Notes under the pieces: model-generated
What the model was told of the DNA's origin: nothing
The model's database searches: none
Seen by the model: only the letters and a program-made list of their open reading frames with translations
Source: Pseudomonadota bacterium
Lineage (GTDB): Bacteria; Pseudomonadota; Gammaproteobacteria; Xanthomonadales; Xanthomonadaceae
Assembly (NCBI GenBank): GCA_018242485.1
Contig: JAFEBV010000014.1
Coordinates: 62,001-126,000 of the forward strand
Length of the DNA: 64,000 nt
Direction: 5' to 3'
In this document: in pieces, positions 48,995 through 63,523 of the stretch
Position numbering within the stretch: position 1 is the first letter of the stretch
Layout: every line of letters starts with the position of its first letter
Made by a program: the position numbers and the translations under genes

Positions 48995-51322
48995 TCAGAA
49001 CGAAGATCCGAAGGTGAACTGCAGATGCTCGAACTGGTCGCCGCGCTCCTTCAGGAAGGGCTGTGCGTAGCTGATGATGATCGGCCCGATCGGCGCGCGC
49101 CATTGCAGGGATACGCCATACGAAGCGCGGTAATGGCGGAACTGGAAATCGCTGGGTTTGGTGTAGACGTCGCCGAAATCGATGAACGTGGAAATCCGCG
49201 CCGACTCGGTGTCGATGAGCTTGGGGAAGAAGGTTTCGATCGAACCGGTGGTCTTGACCGCGCCGCCCAGCGGTTGCTTGTACGAGGTGCCCGACACGGT
49301 CGCGTAGGGGCCGACGGTGTTGTCGCGGAAGCCGCGGATCGAGGTCACGCCGCCGGCGTAGAAATTCTCGAAGAACGGCAGCCCGAGCTTGCTGGCATTG
49401 CCGTAGCCGCCGCCGTAGCCGAGGTCGGCGGCTGTGCGCAGGATCAGCCAAGGAGCCAACGGCCAGTAGCGTTCGATGCTGTAGGAGAGCTTGTAATACT
49501 CCTGGGTGGAGCCGGGCAGGGTGACGAAGGCGCCGAAGCGTTGGTAGGTGCCGGCCGTTGGCGCGAAGAAACTGTTGCGGGTGTCCTTGGACCAGAACAC
49601 TTCCGTGCTCCAGTTCTTGAACGTGTAATGGCCGACGGCGTTGAGATAGTCGTTGATCACCTGCGGGGTGAGCCCGGGAAGGGTCAGGATCTGCTGGGTC
49701 TTGGCGCCGAAGCTCAGGCCCACCGTATCGCTTTCGGTGATCGGTACGCCGAAGGTCACCGAACCGCCGTAAGAGTTGCTGGAGTACTGCGCGGTGTTGA
49801 AGTTGGCGTTGTTGAACTGGCTGTAGAGAAGGTTGTAACCCACCGATACGCCGCTGGGCGTGAAGTAGGGGTTGACGTAACTTAGGCTGATCTGTTTCTG
49901 GAAACGGCTGTTGGACAACTGCAAACCGAAGCGGTTGCCCGAGCCGAGGAAGTTGCGTTCATCCAGGCCGATCGTGGTGATCAGGCCCATGAGCTGGGAG
50001 TAGCCCAGGGAGAATGTGAACTGGCCGGAATTGCGCTCCTTCACGGTGACGACGAGATCGACCTGGTCGTTGCTGCCCGGCACGGTGGGAGTGGCCACTT
50101 CCACCGAATCGAAATAACCCAGACGCTGCAGGCGCACGCGCGAGCGATCCACCGCCGACTGCGAGAACCAGCTGCCCTCGAGTTGGCGCATTTCGCGGCG
50201 CATGACCGAATCGGCGGTGCGCGTATTGCCCTTGAACACGATCCGCCGAACCATCACGCGCGGGCCGGGGATGACCTGGAAGTCGATGCCGACGGTGCGT
50301 TTGTCCTTGTCGATGTCGGGCGCTGGATTGACCTTGGCGAAGGCGTAGCCGATGTTGGACAGGATCAACGACATGGCATCGACGGTGGCTTCGAGCTTGC
50401 GCCGCGAGAACACCTCCCCCGGCTTGACGAACACGAGCTTCTGAAGATCGGCGACAGGCAGGATGGTGTCGCCCGACACTTTTACCGTGGAGACACGGTA
50501 GACGTTGCCTTCGGTGATGTTGGCGGTCACGAACATGTCGCGCCGCTCGGGCGAGATCTCGACCTGGGTGGAGTCGACGTTGAAGTCGATGTAGCCGCGG
50601 TCGAGGTACCAGGAGTTGAGCTTTTCCAGGTCGCCGGAAACCTTCTCGCGCGAGTATTGATCGTTGTGGCTGTACCACGACAGCCAGTTGCGCGTGCCCG
50701 ATTCCCAGGTGTCCAGCAGTTGCTTGTCGGTGTAGGACTTGTTGCCGACGATGTTGATGTTGCGGATCTTGGCGACTTGACCCTCGACAATCGCAATGGT
50801 GATGTCCACTCGATTGCGGTCGAGTACGGTGATCGTCGGGGTGATGGCGACGTTGTAACGGCCGCGATCGTCGTACTGGCGATTCAATTCCTGGGTGACG
50901 CGATCCATGCTCAGGCGGTCGAAGGTCTCGCCCTCGGCCAGGCCGATCTGCTTGAGGCCCTTGAGCAGGTCGTCGGTCTTGATTTCCTTGTTGCCGGTGA
51001 CGGTGAGCTTGTTGATCGCCGGGCGCTCGGTCACCTTCACCACCAGGATATCGCCCTGACGGTCGAGCTCGATGTCGTTGAAGAAGCCGGTCTTGAACAG
51101 CGCGCGAATCGCGCTGGCCGCCTTGGCCTGATCGACGGTGTCGCCGCGCTCGATCGGCAAATAGGTGAACACCGTGCCGGGGGCGATGCGTTGCAGACCA
51201 TCGACGCGGATGTCGGCCACCCTGAATGGCTCGAAATTCTGCGCACGCGCAGCGGGCGCGAAAGCGAGGGCGGCGGTCAGGGCGAGGGCAAGCAGGCGGG
51301 GGGCTGCGGTGATACGCGTCAT
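48995..51322 (-). CDS. bamA: Outer membrane protein assembly factor BamA
   Basis: BamA inserts beta-barrel proteins into the outer membrane. The 775 residues (E. coli 810) start with a signal peptide (MTRITAAPRLLALALTAALA to ARAQ). Five POTRA domains cover about residues 28-430 (FRVADIRVDGLQRI, INKLTVTGNKEIKTDD, KIRNINIVGNKSYTD, VSTVKVSGDTILP, VRRIVFKGNTRTADSV). The 16-strand barrel follows. Its hallmark loop is SIRGFRDNTVG, and it ends in phenylalanine (FTFGSSF), the recognised C-terminal signal. It sits 57 bases past rseP and leads into the lipid A genes. Confidence 0.96.
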   Translation of the reverse strand: MTRITAAPRLLALALTAALAFAPAARAQNFEPFRVADIRVDGLQRIAPGTVFTYLPIERGDTVDQAKAASAIRALFKTGFFNDIELDRQGDILVVKVTERPAINKLTVTGNKEIKTDDLLKGLKQIGLAEGETFDRLSMDRVTQELNRQYDDRGRYNVAITPTITVLDRNRVDITIAIVEGQVAKIRNINIVGNKSYTDKQLLDTWESGTRNWLSWYSHNDQYSREKVSGDLEKLNSWYLDRGYIDFNVDSTQVEISPERRDMFVTANITEGNVYRVSTVKVSGDTILPVADLQKLVFVKPGEVFSRRKLEATVDAMSLILSNIGYAFAKVNPAPDIDKDKRTVGIDFQVIPGPRVMVRRIVFKGNTRTADSVMRREMRQLEGSWFSQSAVDRSRVRLQRLGYFDSVEVATPTVPGSNDQVDLVVTVKERNSGQFTFSLGYSQLMGLITTIGLDERNFLGSGNRFGLQLSNSRFQKQISLSYVNPYFTPSGVSVGYNLLYSQFNNANFNTAQYSSNSYGGSVTFGVPITESDTVGLSFGAKTQQILTLPGLTPQVINDYLNAVGHYTFKNWSTEVFWSKDTRNSFFAPTAGTYQRFGAFVTLPGSTQEYYKLSYSIERYWPLAPWLILRTAADLGYGGGYGNASKLGLPFFENFYAGGVTSIRGFRDNTVGPYATVSGTSYKQPLGGAVKTTGSIETFFPKLIDTESARISTFIDFGDVYTKPSDFQFRHYRASYGVSLQWRAPIGPIIISYAQPFLKERGDQFEHLQFTFGSSF

Positions 51323-51379
51323 CTGTGCATCCGGTTGGCCGCGGCGGGGCGCTGCGGTGGCTGAATTTTTCGAGGAATC

Positions 51380-52720
51380 TCAGGGGCTTTGGCGCAACAA
51401 ATCGTTGTAGAACGCCACGCACATCAACCCGCCGAGCAGGACGAGACCCACGAATTGACCGACCGCCAGCGTGCGTTCGCTGAGCGGCCGACCCTTCACA
51501 AGCTCCATAAGGTAATACAGCAGGTGCCCGCCGTCCAAGATCGGGATCGGCAACAGGTTGATCAGACCCAGCCCCAGCGACAGGACGGCGAGGAAATACA
51601 GGAACCAGGCCACGCCGTTGCGGGCGGCGGCATCGGCGGTGGTGGCGATGGACACCACGGAATGCAGGTTGCCCGTGGCCCCTTCGGTGAACACCCGCAC
51701 CAGCATGCCCACGTTGGCCGCGACCTGCCGCCGCACCTCGCTGGCGCTGGCACCGATGGCCTCGATCGGGCCGTAACGGCGCAAGCCGTCGTAGGCCGCG
51801 GTGGTGACCTTGGCAGCCACTCCGATGATCAGGCGGCTGCCGCCGTCGGCGCGGTCTTCCTGCGGGATGACCTGCGCGTCCAGGCGCTTTCCATCGCGTT
51901 CGATGGTCAGGTCGATGGGAATGCCGGGTCGCGCCTGTTCGTGCACGATCCGTGCAAAATCGCCGAAATAGGCGACGGAGGTACCGTTGACGGCGAGGAT
52001 GCGATCGCCCGCCCGCAGCGCCTTGCCGGCTGCTGGCGTGGTGGTCTGCCCGACCACCGCCGGCAGCTCGAACTGGCGCGGGAACAGGCCGATCCGGTCG
52101 AGCGTCTGCGCGTCGTCCAGGCGCGGCGGGAGTTGCTGGAAGGCGAGACTGCGGGTCGCTCGTCCGCCATCCTCGCGCTGAACCTCGACCTCGACGGGTT
52201 CGCGAGCCATCGCCGCGGAAACCAGCAACATGCCCGCGTCGGTCCACGTGTCCACCCGCTCGTCGCCGATCCGCAGCAGGCGGTCGCCGGACTGGAAACC
52301 GCCCTGCGCGGCCAGACCCGTCGTGTGGCCGACCACCGGCTGGTAGTCGGGCAGTCCGATCACGAAGGTCGTCCACAACAGGGCGAAGCCGAGCAGGAAG
52401 TTGAATGCGGGGCCGGCTACCGCAATCAGCATGCGTTGCCACACTGGCTTGCGGTTATGCGCGCGGTGCAAGTCCTGTTCGGGCACTTCGAATTCGCGCT
52501 CGTCGAGCATCTTCACGTAGCCGCCCAACGGGATCATCGACACCACGTATTCGGTGCCGTCGGTGCCCACGCGCTTGAACAGCGGCTTGCCGAACCCCAG
52601 CGAGAAGCGCAGCACATGCACGCCGAAGCGCCGCGCGACCACGAAATGCCCGTATTCGTGGAAAGTGATGAGGATGCCGATGCTGAGGATCAGCCAGCCG
52701 ATCGAGCCGAACACACTCAT
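51380..52720 (-). CDS. rseP: Site-2 intramembrane metalloprotease RseP
   Basis: RseP cuts anti-sigma factors and signal peptides within the membrane. The ATG at 52720 gives 446 residues (E. coli 450). The zinc motif HEYGH is at residues 21-25, in the first membrane segment, and the third ligand in the late [12 protein letters not shown] near 395. Two PDZ domains lie between ([20 protein letters not shown], then [17 protein letters not shown]). The start overlaps the dxr stop by 4 bases (ATGA), so the two are coupled. Confidence 0.95.
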   Translation of the reverse strand: MSVFGSIGWLILSIGILITFHEYGHFVVARRFGVHVLRFSLGFGKPLFKRVGTDGTEYVVSMIPLGGYVKMLDEREFEVPEQDLHRAHNRKPVWQRMLIAVAGPAFNFLLGFALLWTTFVIGLPDYQPVVGHTTGLAAQGGFQSGDRLLRIGDERVDTWTDAGMLLVSAAMAREPVEVEVQREDGGRATRSLAFQQLPPRLDDAQTLDRIGLFPRQFELPAVVGQTTTPAAGKALRAGDRILAVNGTSVAYFGDFARIVHEQARPGIPIDLTIERDGKRLDAQVIPQEDRADGGSRLIIGVAAKVTTAAYDGLRRYGPIEAIGASASEVRRQVAANVGMLVRVFTEGATGNLHSVVSIATTADAAARNGVAWFLYFLAVLSLGLGLINLLPIPILDGGHLLYYLMELVKGRPLSERTLAVGQFVGLVLLGGLMCVAFYNDLLRQSP

Positions 52721-53898
52721 GCATGGGCTCCGGTACGACGCTCCACGCATCCGGTGGCATGCCGACGCGCCGTGGCGTCGGCCGCGAGCAGGGTGTCGAG
52801 GCTGTCGGCCGGCTGCGAGCCGCAGGCATCGAGCGTGCCAGCGATCACGGCTGGAATATCGAGGAAGCCGATCCGGCCATCGAGGAAGGACGCCACTGCG
52901 ACCTCGTTGGCGGCGTTGAGCGTGGCACCGGCGGTGCCGCCGGCAGCGAGCGCATCGTAAGCCAGATCGAGGCAGGCGAAGGTGGCTCGATCGGGTGGCT
53001 GGAAGCTCAGCGCGCCGATCTGTCCGAGGTCGGGCGGTGCAACGCCCGAGTCCACGCGCTCCGGCCACGCCAGTCCGCAGGCCAGGGTGGTGCGCATGTC
53101 CGGGCGGCCCATCTGCGCCAGCGTCGAGCCGTCGCCGAACTCCACCATCGAGTGCACGATGCTCTGCGGGTGCACGAGCACGTCGATGCGTGCGGCCGGC
53201 ATGCCGAACAGCCAATGCGCCTCGATGACTTCCAGACCCTTGTTCATCAACGTCGCCGAATCCACCGAAATCTTGCGACCCATCTTCCAGTTTGGATGAT
53301 TGCAGGCCTGTTCGGCCGTCACCTCGGACAACTCGGCGCGGCTACGGTTCAGGAACGGGCCGCCGGAGGCGGTCAGTATCAGTTTGGCGACGCGGTCGAG
53401 GTCGGCGGCTTGCCCGTGCAGGCACTGGAAGATGGCGTTGTGTTCGCTGTCGATCGGGATGACCCGCGCGCCGTGCTCGCGGCAGGCGCGCATCAGCAGG
53501 TCGCCGGCCAGCACCACCGATTCCTTGTTGGCCAACAGCAGGTGCTTGCCGGTGCGCGCGGCAGCCAGCGTGGAAGCCATGCCGGCCGCGCCGACGATGG
53601 CGGCGATCACGGTGTCGCAATCCGGCCCTGCGGCCAGCGCCGCCAGCGCCTCGGGGCCGGCATGGGCCTGGGTAGCCAGCCCGGCGGTGGCCAGAGCGTC
53701 GCGCAGCGTGACGTAGTGTTCGTCGCGGGCGATCACCGCGTGGTCGGGGCGATGGATCCGGCACAACGCGATCAGATCATCCACGCGCGCGTTGGCGCCC
53801 AGCACGCTGGCGCGGAAGCGCCCCGGATGGCGCGCGATCACGTCCAGCGCCGAGGCGCCGATCGAACCGGTCGCGCCGAGGACGGCGATACGCTTCAT
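52717..53898 (-). CDS. dxr: 1-deoxy-D-xylulose-5-phosphate reductoisomerase
   Basis: Dxr (IspC) makes methylerythritol phosphate, the committed step of non-mevalonate isoprenoid synthesis. The 393 residues (E. coli 398) start [20 protein letters not shown], the NADPH site. [15 protein letters not shown] near residue 123 and the metal and substrate segments [15 protein letters not shown] and [18 protein letters not shown] follow. It lies 40 bases past cdsA and overlaps rseP. Confidence 0.96.
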   Translation of the reverse strand: MKRIAVLGATGSIGASALDVIARHPGRFRASVLGANARVDDLIALCRIHRPDHAVIARDEHYVTLRDALATAGLATQAHAGPEALAALAAGPDCDTVIAAIVGAAGMASTLAAARTGKHLLLANKESVVLAGDLLMRACREHGARVIPIDSEHNAIFQCLHGQAADLDRVAKLILTASGGPFLNRSRAELSEVTAEQACNHPNWKMGRKISVDSATLMNKGLEVIEAHWLFGMPAARIDVLVHPQSIVHSMVEFGDGSTLAQMGRPDMRTTLACGLAWPERVDSGVAPPDLGQIGALSFQPPDRATFACLDLAYDALAAGGTAGATLNAANEVAVASFLDGRIGFLDIPAVIAGTLDACGSQPADSLDTLLAADATARRHATGCVERRTGAHA

Positions 53899-53938
53899 GC
53901 TCGCGTCCAGCCGGCTGGCAGCAACGACGGCATGTGCA

Positions 53939-54778
53939 TCACAGACCCAGCCAACCCTTGACCAGCCAGAACACCGGCAGCGCCGCGACCACGCTGTCGA
54001 TGCGGTCGAGCACGCCGCCGTGGCCGGGGAACAGGGTGCCCGAATCCTTCAATCCCGAATGACGCTTCATCAGGCTCTCGAACAGATCGCCGACCACCGA
54101 CGCCGCCACCGTGGCCAGAGCCAGCCCGGCCAGCAGTTGCCAATGCGCAGGTTCGACGCCCAGCAAGCGGCCGCCGACCATGCCGACGAGCATGCCGCCG
54201 ACGATGCCACCCCACAGCCCCATCCAGGTCTTGCCGGGGCTGATGGAAGGCACCAGCTTGCGCTTGCCCAGGGTCGAGCCCACCGCGTAGGCGGCGCTGT
54301 CGGCCGCCCACACGATGCCCAGCGCCAGCAGCGTCCAACGCGGCCCCTGCGGATCGGCCACGGCGGGGCTGGCTTCCATGCCGTGATGCAGCAGCACCAG
54401 CGCGCACCACGCCGGGACGATCGCCAGCGCGCCGGTGGCGAGCTTGATGGATCGCGCCAGCCAACCGTCGGTGCGCCCCGCGTCGGGGCGTAGCAGCCAC
54501 AGCAGAGCCAGCAGCCACCACGCCACGCCGATCAGGCTGAGCAGGCTCAGCAGCGGCAATGCGCGCGACCACAACAGTCCGGTCATCAGGGCGACGTTCG
54601 CCAGCAGGTACACGGCGCGTGCGATGCGTGCCTGAATTCCGACCAGATGCGACCACTCCCACAGCCCACCGAGGAACAAGGCGGCCGAGATCGCGGCGAC
54701 GTAGGGCGTGGGCAGGTACAGCAACGCCAAGATGGCCAGCGGCGCGGCGATCAGGGTGGTGATGATGCGTTGAATCAT
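53939..54778 (-). CDS. cdsA: Phosphatidate cytidylyltransferase
   Basis: CdsA makes CDP-diacylglycerol for phospholipids. The ATG at 54778 gives 279 residues with about eight membrane segments. The family signature [20 protein letters not shown] begins near residue 237. The start overlaps the uppS stop by 4 bases (ATGA). The Dxr product route and UppS serve the same envelope operon. Confidence 0.95.
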   Translation of the reverse strand: MIQRIITTLIAAPLAILALLYLPTPYVAAISAALFLGGLWEWSHLVGIQARIARAVYLLANVALMTGLLWSRALPLLSLLSLIGVAWWLLALLWLLRPDAGRTDGWLARSIKLATGALAIVPAWCALVLLHHGMEASPAVADPQGPRWTLLALGIVWAADSAAYAVGSTLGKRKLVPSISPGKTWMGLWGGIVGGMLVGMVGGRLLGVEPAHWQLLAGLALATVAASVVGDLFESLMKRHSGLKDSGTLFPGHGGVLDRIDSVVAALPVFWLVKGWLGL

Positions 54779-55563
54779 GCGCAGGCACCCTGCGATGGTG
54801 CATCGACTTGCGCACCGGTGAGGCCGAAGCGGCGCTCGCGCGCAGTGAAATCGGCCAGAGCACGCGACAGCTCGGCGCGGTCGAAATCCGGCCACAGCGC
54901 GTCGGTGAACCACAGCTCGGTGTAGGCGCTCTGCCAGAGCAGGAAATTGCTGATGCGATGGTCGCCGCCGGTGCGGATGAACAGATCCGGCGCGGGCAGG
55001 TCGGCCAGCGCCATGTGCCGGGCGACCGCGGCCTCGTCGATGGCGATCGGATCGAGCTTCCCGTCAGCAACACACTGCGCCAGTGTGCGGCAAGCCTGCG
55101 CGATGTCCCAACGGCCACCGTAGCTGATCGCGATGGTGAGGGTGAGTGCAGTATTGGCGGCGGTACGGCGTTCGGCGGCGTCCATGCGCTGGCGGATCGG
55201 CACGGCAAGGGTGGATCGTTCGCCGATGAAGCGCAGGCGTACGCCGTACTCGTGCAGTTCGTCCACCTCGCGGTCGAGCGAGCGCAGGAAGAGTTTCATC
55301 AAGGCACCGACTTCCTCCTGCGGACGCTTCCAGTTTTCGCTGGAGAACGCGAACAGGGTCAGCGCCTCGATGTGTTGTTCCAGACACACGCGCACGCACA
55401 GGCGCACGGTCTTTGCCCCGGCGCGGTGGCCGAAGGTGCGCGGCCGGCCGCGGCGCTGTGCCCAGCGACCGTTGCCGTCCATCACGATGGCGATGTGGCG
55501 GGGCAGCCGGGCGTCGGCGGGAAGGTCGGTCGGCAGCGGTTGTCGGGGGGCGTGGGCGGTCAT
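54775..55563 (-). CDS. uppS: Undecaprenyl pyrophosphate synthase
   Basis: UppS builds the C55 lipid carrier for peptidoglycan and polysaccharides. The ATG at 55563 gives 262 residues (E. coli 253). It has the cis-prenyltransferase motifs HIAIVMDGNGRWAQRRG near residue 23, LFAFSSENWKRP, ISYGGRWDIAQA and the late DLFIRTGGDHRISNFLLWQ. A Pro-rich N-terminal stretch precedes it. The frame runs open upstream through frr, but that is only high-GC read-through. It is 42 bases past frr. Confidence 0.95.
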   Translation of the reverse strand: MTAHAPRQPLPTDLPADARLPRHIAIVMDGNGRWAQRRGRPRTFGHRAGAKTVRLCVRVCLEQHIEALTLFAFSSENWKRPQEEVGALMKLFLRSLDREVDELHEYGVRLRFIGERSTLAVPIRQRMDAAERRTAANTALTLTIAISYGGRWDIAQACRTLAQCVADGKLDPIAIDEAAVARHMALADLPAPDLFIRTGGDHRISNFLLWQSAYTELWFTDALWPDFDRAELSRALADFTARERRFGLTGAQVDAPSQGACA

Positions 55564-55604
55564 CGAGCAGCCGGGTCGTCGGCACGGAAAGGGGGCGGGC
55601 GGGA

Positions 55605-56162
55605 TCAGATCGCCAGCAGTTCCTGTTCCTTGGCCTTCACCACTTCGTCCACGTCCTTGATTGCCTTGTCGGTGAGCTTCTGGATCTCGGTTTCCACGCG
55701 CGCCGATTCGTCCTCGGTGATCTTTTTTTCCTTCAGCAATTCCTTCACCTGATGCATCGCGTCGCGGCGCACGTTGCGCACCGCCACCTTGGCGTTCTCG
55801 CCCTCGTGGGCGACGTGCTTGCCCAGTTCGCGGCGGCGTTCCTCGGTGAGTGCGGGCAGGTTGATGCGGATGCTGGTGCCGGCGGTGTTCGGGGTCAGAC
55901 CGAGGTCGGAGGCGAGAATGGCTTTCTCGACCGGGCCGATCATGTTCTTTTCCCACGGGGTGATGGTGAGCGTGCGCGCGTCGGTGACCACCACGTTGGC
56001 GACCTGGGTGAGCGGGGTGTCGTTGCCGTAGTAGTTCACCTTCAGGTGATCGATCAAAGCCGAACTGGCGCGACCGGTGCGCACCTTGGTCAGGTCGTGG
56101 CGCAGCACCTCCACGCACTTGTGCATGCGCGTGGTGGCGTCCTTCTTGATCGGCTCGAGCAT
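55605..56162 (-). CDS. frr: Ribosome recycling factor
   Basis: Frr splits post-termination ribosomes with EF-G. The ATG at 56162 gives 185 residues, the exact length of the E. coli protein; an upstream in-frame ATG would add 8. It is the family in sequence: LRTGRA-type KVRTGRASSALIDHLKVNYYG near 30, PFDKS-like ITPWEKNMIGPVEKAI near 75, and GKHVAHEGENAKVAVRNVRR. In related genomes rpsB, tsf and pyrH usually precede it; here a TonB receptor gene ends 72 bases upstream. Confidence 0.96.
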   Translation of the reverse strand: MLEPIKKDATTRMHKCVEVLRHDLTKVRTGRASSALIDHLKVNYYGNDTPLTQVANVVVTDARTLTITPWEKNMIGPVEKAILASDLGLTPNTAGTSIRINLPALTEERRRELGKHVAHEGENAKVAVRNVRRDAMHQVKELLKEKKITEDESARVETEIQKLTDKAIKDVDEVVKAKEQELLAI

Positions 56163-56234
56163 CGGGCGACTCCGCGGGGGTGGCAAGCGCGCCAGTATAA
56201 CAGTGCCCCCGCGGCCGACCCGTCTGCCACCGCG

Positions 56235-59140
56235 TCAGAAGGATTGCCGGTAGCTCACGTACCAGAAGCGCCCGGGCACGTCGTAGTCGGGCACGAAGGA
56301 AGTGGATGCGCTGTAGGACCAGGCGTGCGGCGGATCGCGGTCGAAGGCGTTGCGCACGCCGAGGGTGAACGTGCCGTTCCACGGCGCTTTCCAGCGCCCT
56401 TCCAGATCCACGTAGGTCACCGCGCCGACGCGGTTGCGCGGCCACGGACCACCGTCCTCCATGTGGTTGGGATCCGAGCACAGCCGCAGCAAGGATGCAT
56501 CCCCCGTTCTGATGACCGTGTTGGTTACGGTGTCGCAGTATTCGCCGAGCGGCCCGAAGTAGCGGCCGGTGACCGTGGCGCCCCACGCGCCACGCTGCCA
56601 TGCCAGCGTGGCCACGGAACGCAGGCGCCACACCGTCCCGTAGATCTGATTGATGGTGCCGGTGGCGTTGCCTTCGGCGAGCGAGCCGTCCGCCAGCGTG
56701 GCGCCGCGCGCGGGCTTGCCGATTTCGCCCCAGTAGGTCACATAGGCGGTATCCCAGCGCAGGTTGAAATCGCCCCAGCGGGTGCTGCGCTTCCAGGCCA
56801 GCGCCACATCGAAGCCGTCGGTTTGCAGTCCGCCGGTGAGGTTCTCGTCGATCGCCGTCACATGCTGCAAGGTGCCGTCCGCGCGGCGGGTGATGCGCGA
56901 GCAGGCGACCGGATCCCCGCGCGTGTAGCAGGCGTCGAGCACGTTCTGGATTTGCGGGTTGTCGTTGATCGCGTTGCGCAGCTTGATCCGGTACCAGTCC
57001 ACGCTCACGTCCAGTCCGGGCGCCCAGCGCGGGCTGTACAGCAGGCCCGCGGTCAACGAGCGCGATGTCTCGGGCCGCAACTGCGGGTTGCTGCCGATCG
57101 TGGAGTCCACTTCCAGCGGTGCCTGCACACCGGGCGGTACGCCCCGCGCGGCACAGCGTGCGGCGACATCCGGGGGCGGCACATATCCGTAATCGCTGTA
57201 GACGGCGCAGGGGTCGAAGGCATTGCCGAAGCTGTATTGCACCGGGCCACCGAAGGCTTCCAGCACGCTGGGCGCGCGGAACCCCTGCGCCCAGCTCGCG
57301 CGCACCAGCAGATCGGCGAATGGACGCCATTTCAGCGCCATCCTGGAGTTGTCGGTGGTGCCGAAGCGGGAATAATCGGACAGGCGGGTGGCGAGGTTGA
57401 GGTCGAGCCGGCGCGCGAACGGGCGGTTCGCGAGCAGCGGCAGGTCGAGCTCGGCGTAGGCCTCGTTCACTGCATACGCGCCATGGGTCGGGGCATAGGT
57501 TATCCCGGTGCCATTGGCGCGACCCGAGGAGACCAGCGGATCGGGATCGACGCGGCCATGCTCGCTGCGGTGTTCGATGCCGGCGGCGAAGCCGACCGCG
57601 CCGCCCGGCAGGTGCCAGAGTTCGCTGCTGAGATGCAGGGCGAGCAGATCCGAACGCGCGGTCGTGTGGTTGCTCACATCCACGCCCACGTAGTCGAGCA
57701 TCGCCGGGGTGATCGCCTGCGGCCCGCCGAACAGGTCGAGCGGCACGCAACCGGCGATGACCTGAGCGGGGGTGCCGCAATGCGGCGTACCAGAAGCATC
57801 GCGGAACGAGGGGCCGACCGCCAATCGCAGTTTCTCGTTGTCGGCATAGGGGCCGGCGGTTTCGGTCTGCGCGGCGCGGGTGCTGATCGCATCGGCGTTC
57901 CAGTTCCAGTCGCGACCGGCCCAGGTGAAGCTGCCGTCCAGCCCGACGCGCAGGCGGGTGGTATCCACGTCCTGCTGTAAGCGGCGCACACCCCCCGCAA
58001 GTATCCGCAGGTGCACGGCCACCGGCGCGCCGAACGGGTTGTAGAGGCTGTCGGGTGAGACATCGTAGGACTGCTCGCCGGTGAATTGCCGGGACGAGAA
58101 ATTCACGTTCGGCGGAGCGAGTTGTTGCGCGGACTGGCGGCGATCGAGGATCAGATCGGCGCTGAACCCCAGCGTGGGCGACAGTTCGCGGCGGAACTGC
58201 GCAAACCCGGCGCGGCGTTCCTGCGGCGTCTGCAGATAGTTGTAGGTTTGGTAGTTGAAATTGCGGTCGCAACAATCCTGGAAGGGACGGAAATCGTCAG
58301 GGGAAGTGCCCGGTTGCCCGGGGATCAGCACGACCCTGCCGAGCCCGGCTACCGTGAACACCCCGTAGCCGCTGTATGGAGACCCGGTCGCATCCAGCGG
58401 CAGTCCGATGGCCGGCACCGCCGAGATCGTGCGGGCCGAGGCCATGATCGGATCGTCCTTGCCCGCTTCCAGACCGACCGCCCAGCGGGTGGTGCCGTCG
58501 TCGCGGCCGAAACTGAACTCGACGTTGCGGCGCGCGCCGTCGCCATGCGCGTTGACGCCTGCATACAGACCCAGTTGCGCGCCGTTGAAGTGGCTGCGGG
58601 TGACGATGTTGATCACCCCGCCGATCGCGTCCGATCCATACACCGCCGAGGCGCCGTCCTTGAGCACGTCGATGTGATCGACCAGCGACAGCGGGATCGC
58701 CGACAGGTCGATGGCGCCGTCGATCGCGCTCACCCAGCGCTGACCGTTGACGAGGACGAGGGTGCGGTTGGCGCCGAGGCTGCGCAGGTTGACCTCGAGC
58801 TGGCCATTGCCGCCATTGTTGATGTTGCGGTTGAGGGTGGGGCCGTCGGCCACGATCAGGGATTGCACGATGTCGGCCACCGCGGTCAGGCCGGTGTGCA
58901 GGATCTGCTCGTGGGTGATGGTCTGGATCGGGTGCTCGTTGGCCAGATCCACGCCGCGCAGGTGCGAGCCGGTGACGACCACGGCATCGAGGTTCTTGGC
59001 CTTGACGGCAGCCTGGGCATCGCCGCTGGAGGGCGTGGCCGCGCTGGGCGGATCGTCGTCGGCGCGCGCTTCGGGCAGGACTGCCAGTCCAGCGCCGAGC
59101 AGGGCGGTGGTCGCCATGGAGAGACGCAGGGTGACAGCGT

Positions 59141-59144
<4 letters not shown>
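56235..59144 (-). CDS. TonB-dependent outer membrane receptor
   Basis: The ATG at 59144 follows AGGAGG by 7 bases and gives 969 residues. A signal peptide (MNAVTLRLSMATTALLGAGL to ARA) leads to a TonB-box-like DAVVVTGSHLRGVDL near residue 52. The plug domain follows (about 60-200; NLRSLGANRTLVLVNGQRW, DVLKDGASAVYGSDAIGGVI). The barrel has long extracellular loops with paired cysteines (QDCCDRNF, HCGTPAQVIAGC). It ends WYVSYRQSF with the C-terminal Phe. No N-terminal STN signalling domain is present. Its start overlaps the kinase stop by 4 bases (ATGA), so it is the third gene of a coupled trio. The substrate is unknown; the layout is that of Xanthomonadales receptors for glycans or peptides. 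Confidence 0.93.

Positions 59145-63519
<4,375 letters not shown>

Positions 63520-63523
<4 letters not shown>

Noticed and set aside
54775..58275. A 1166-codon open frame that contains uppS, reads through frr and into the receptor gene
   Set aside because: Only its last 263 codons have family likeness; the rest is Arg/Pro/Ala-rich read-through in another frame of frr and the receptor gene, as expected at this GC content.
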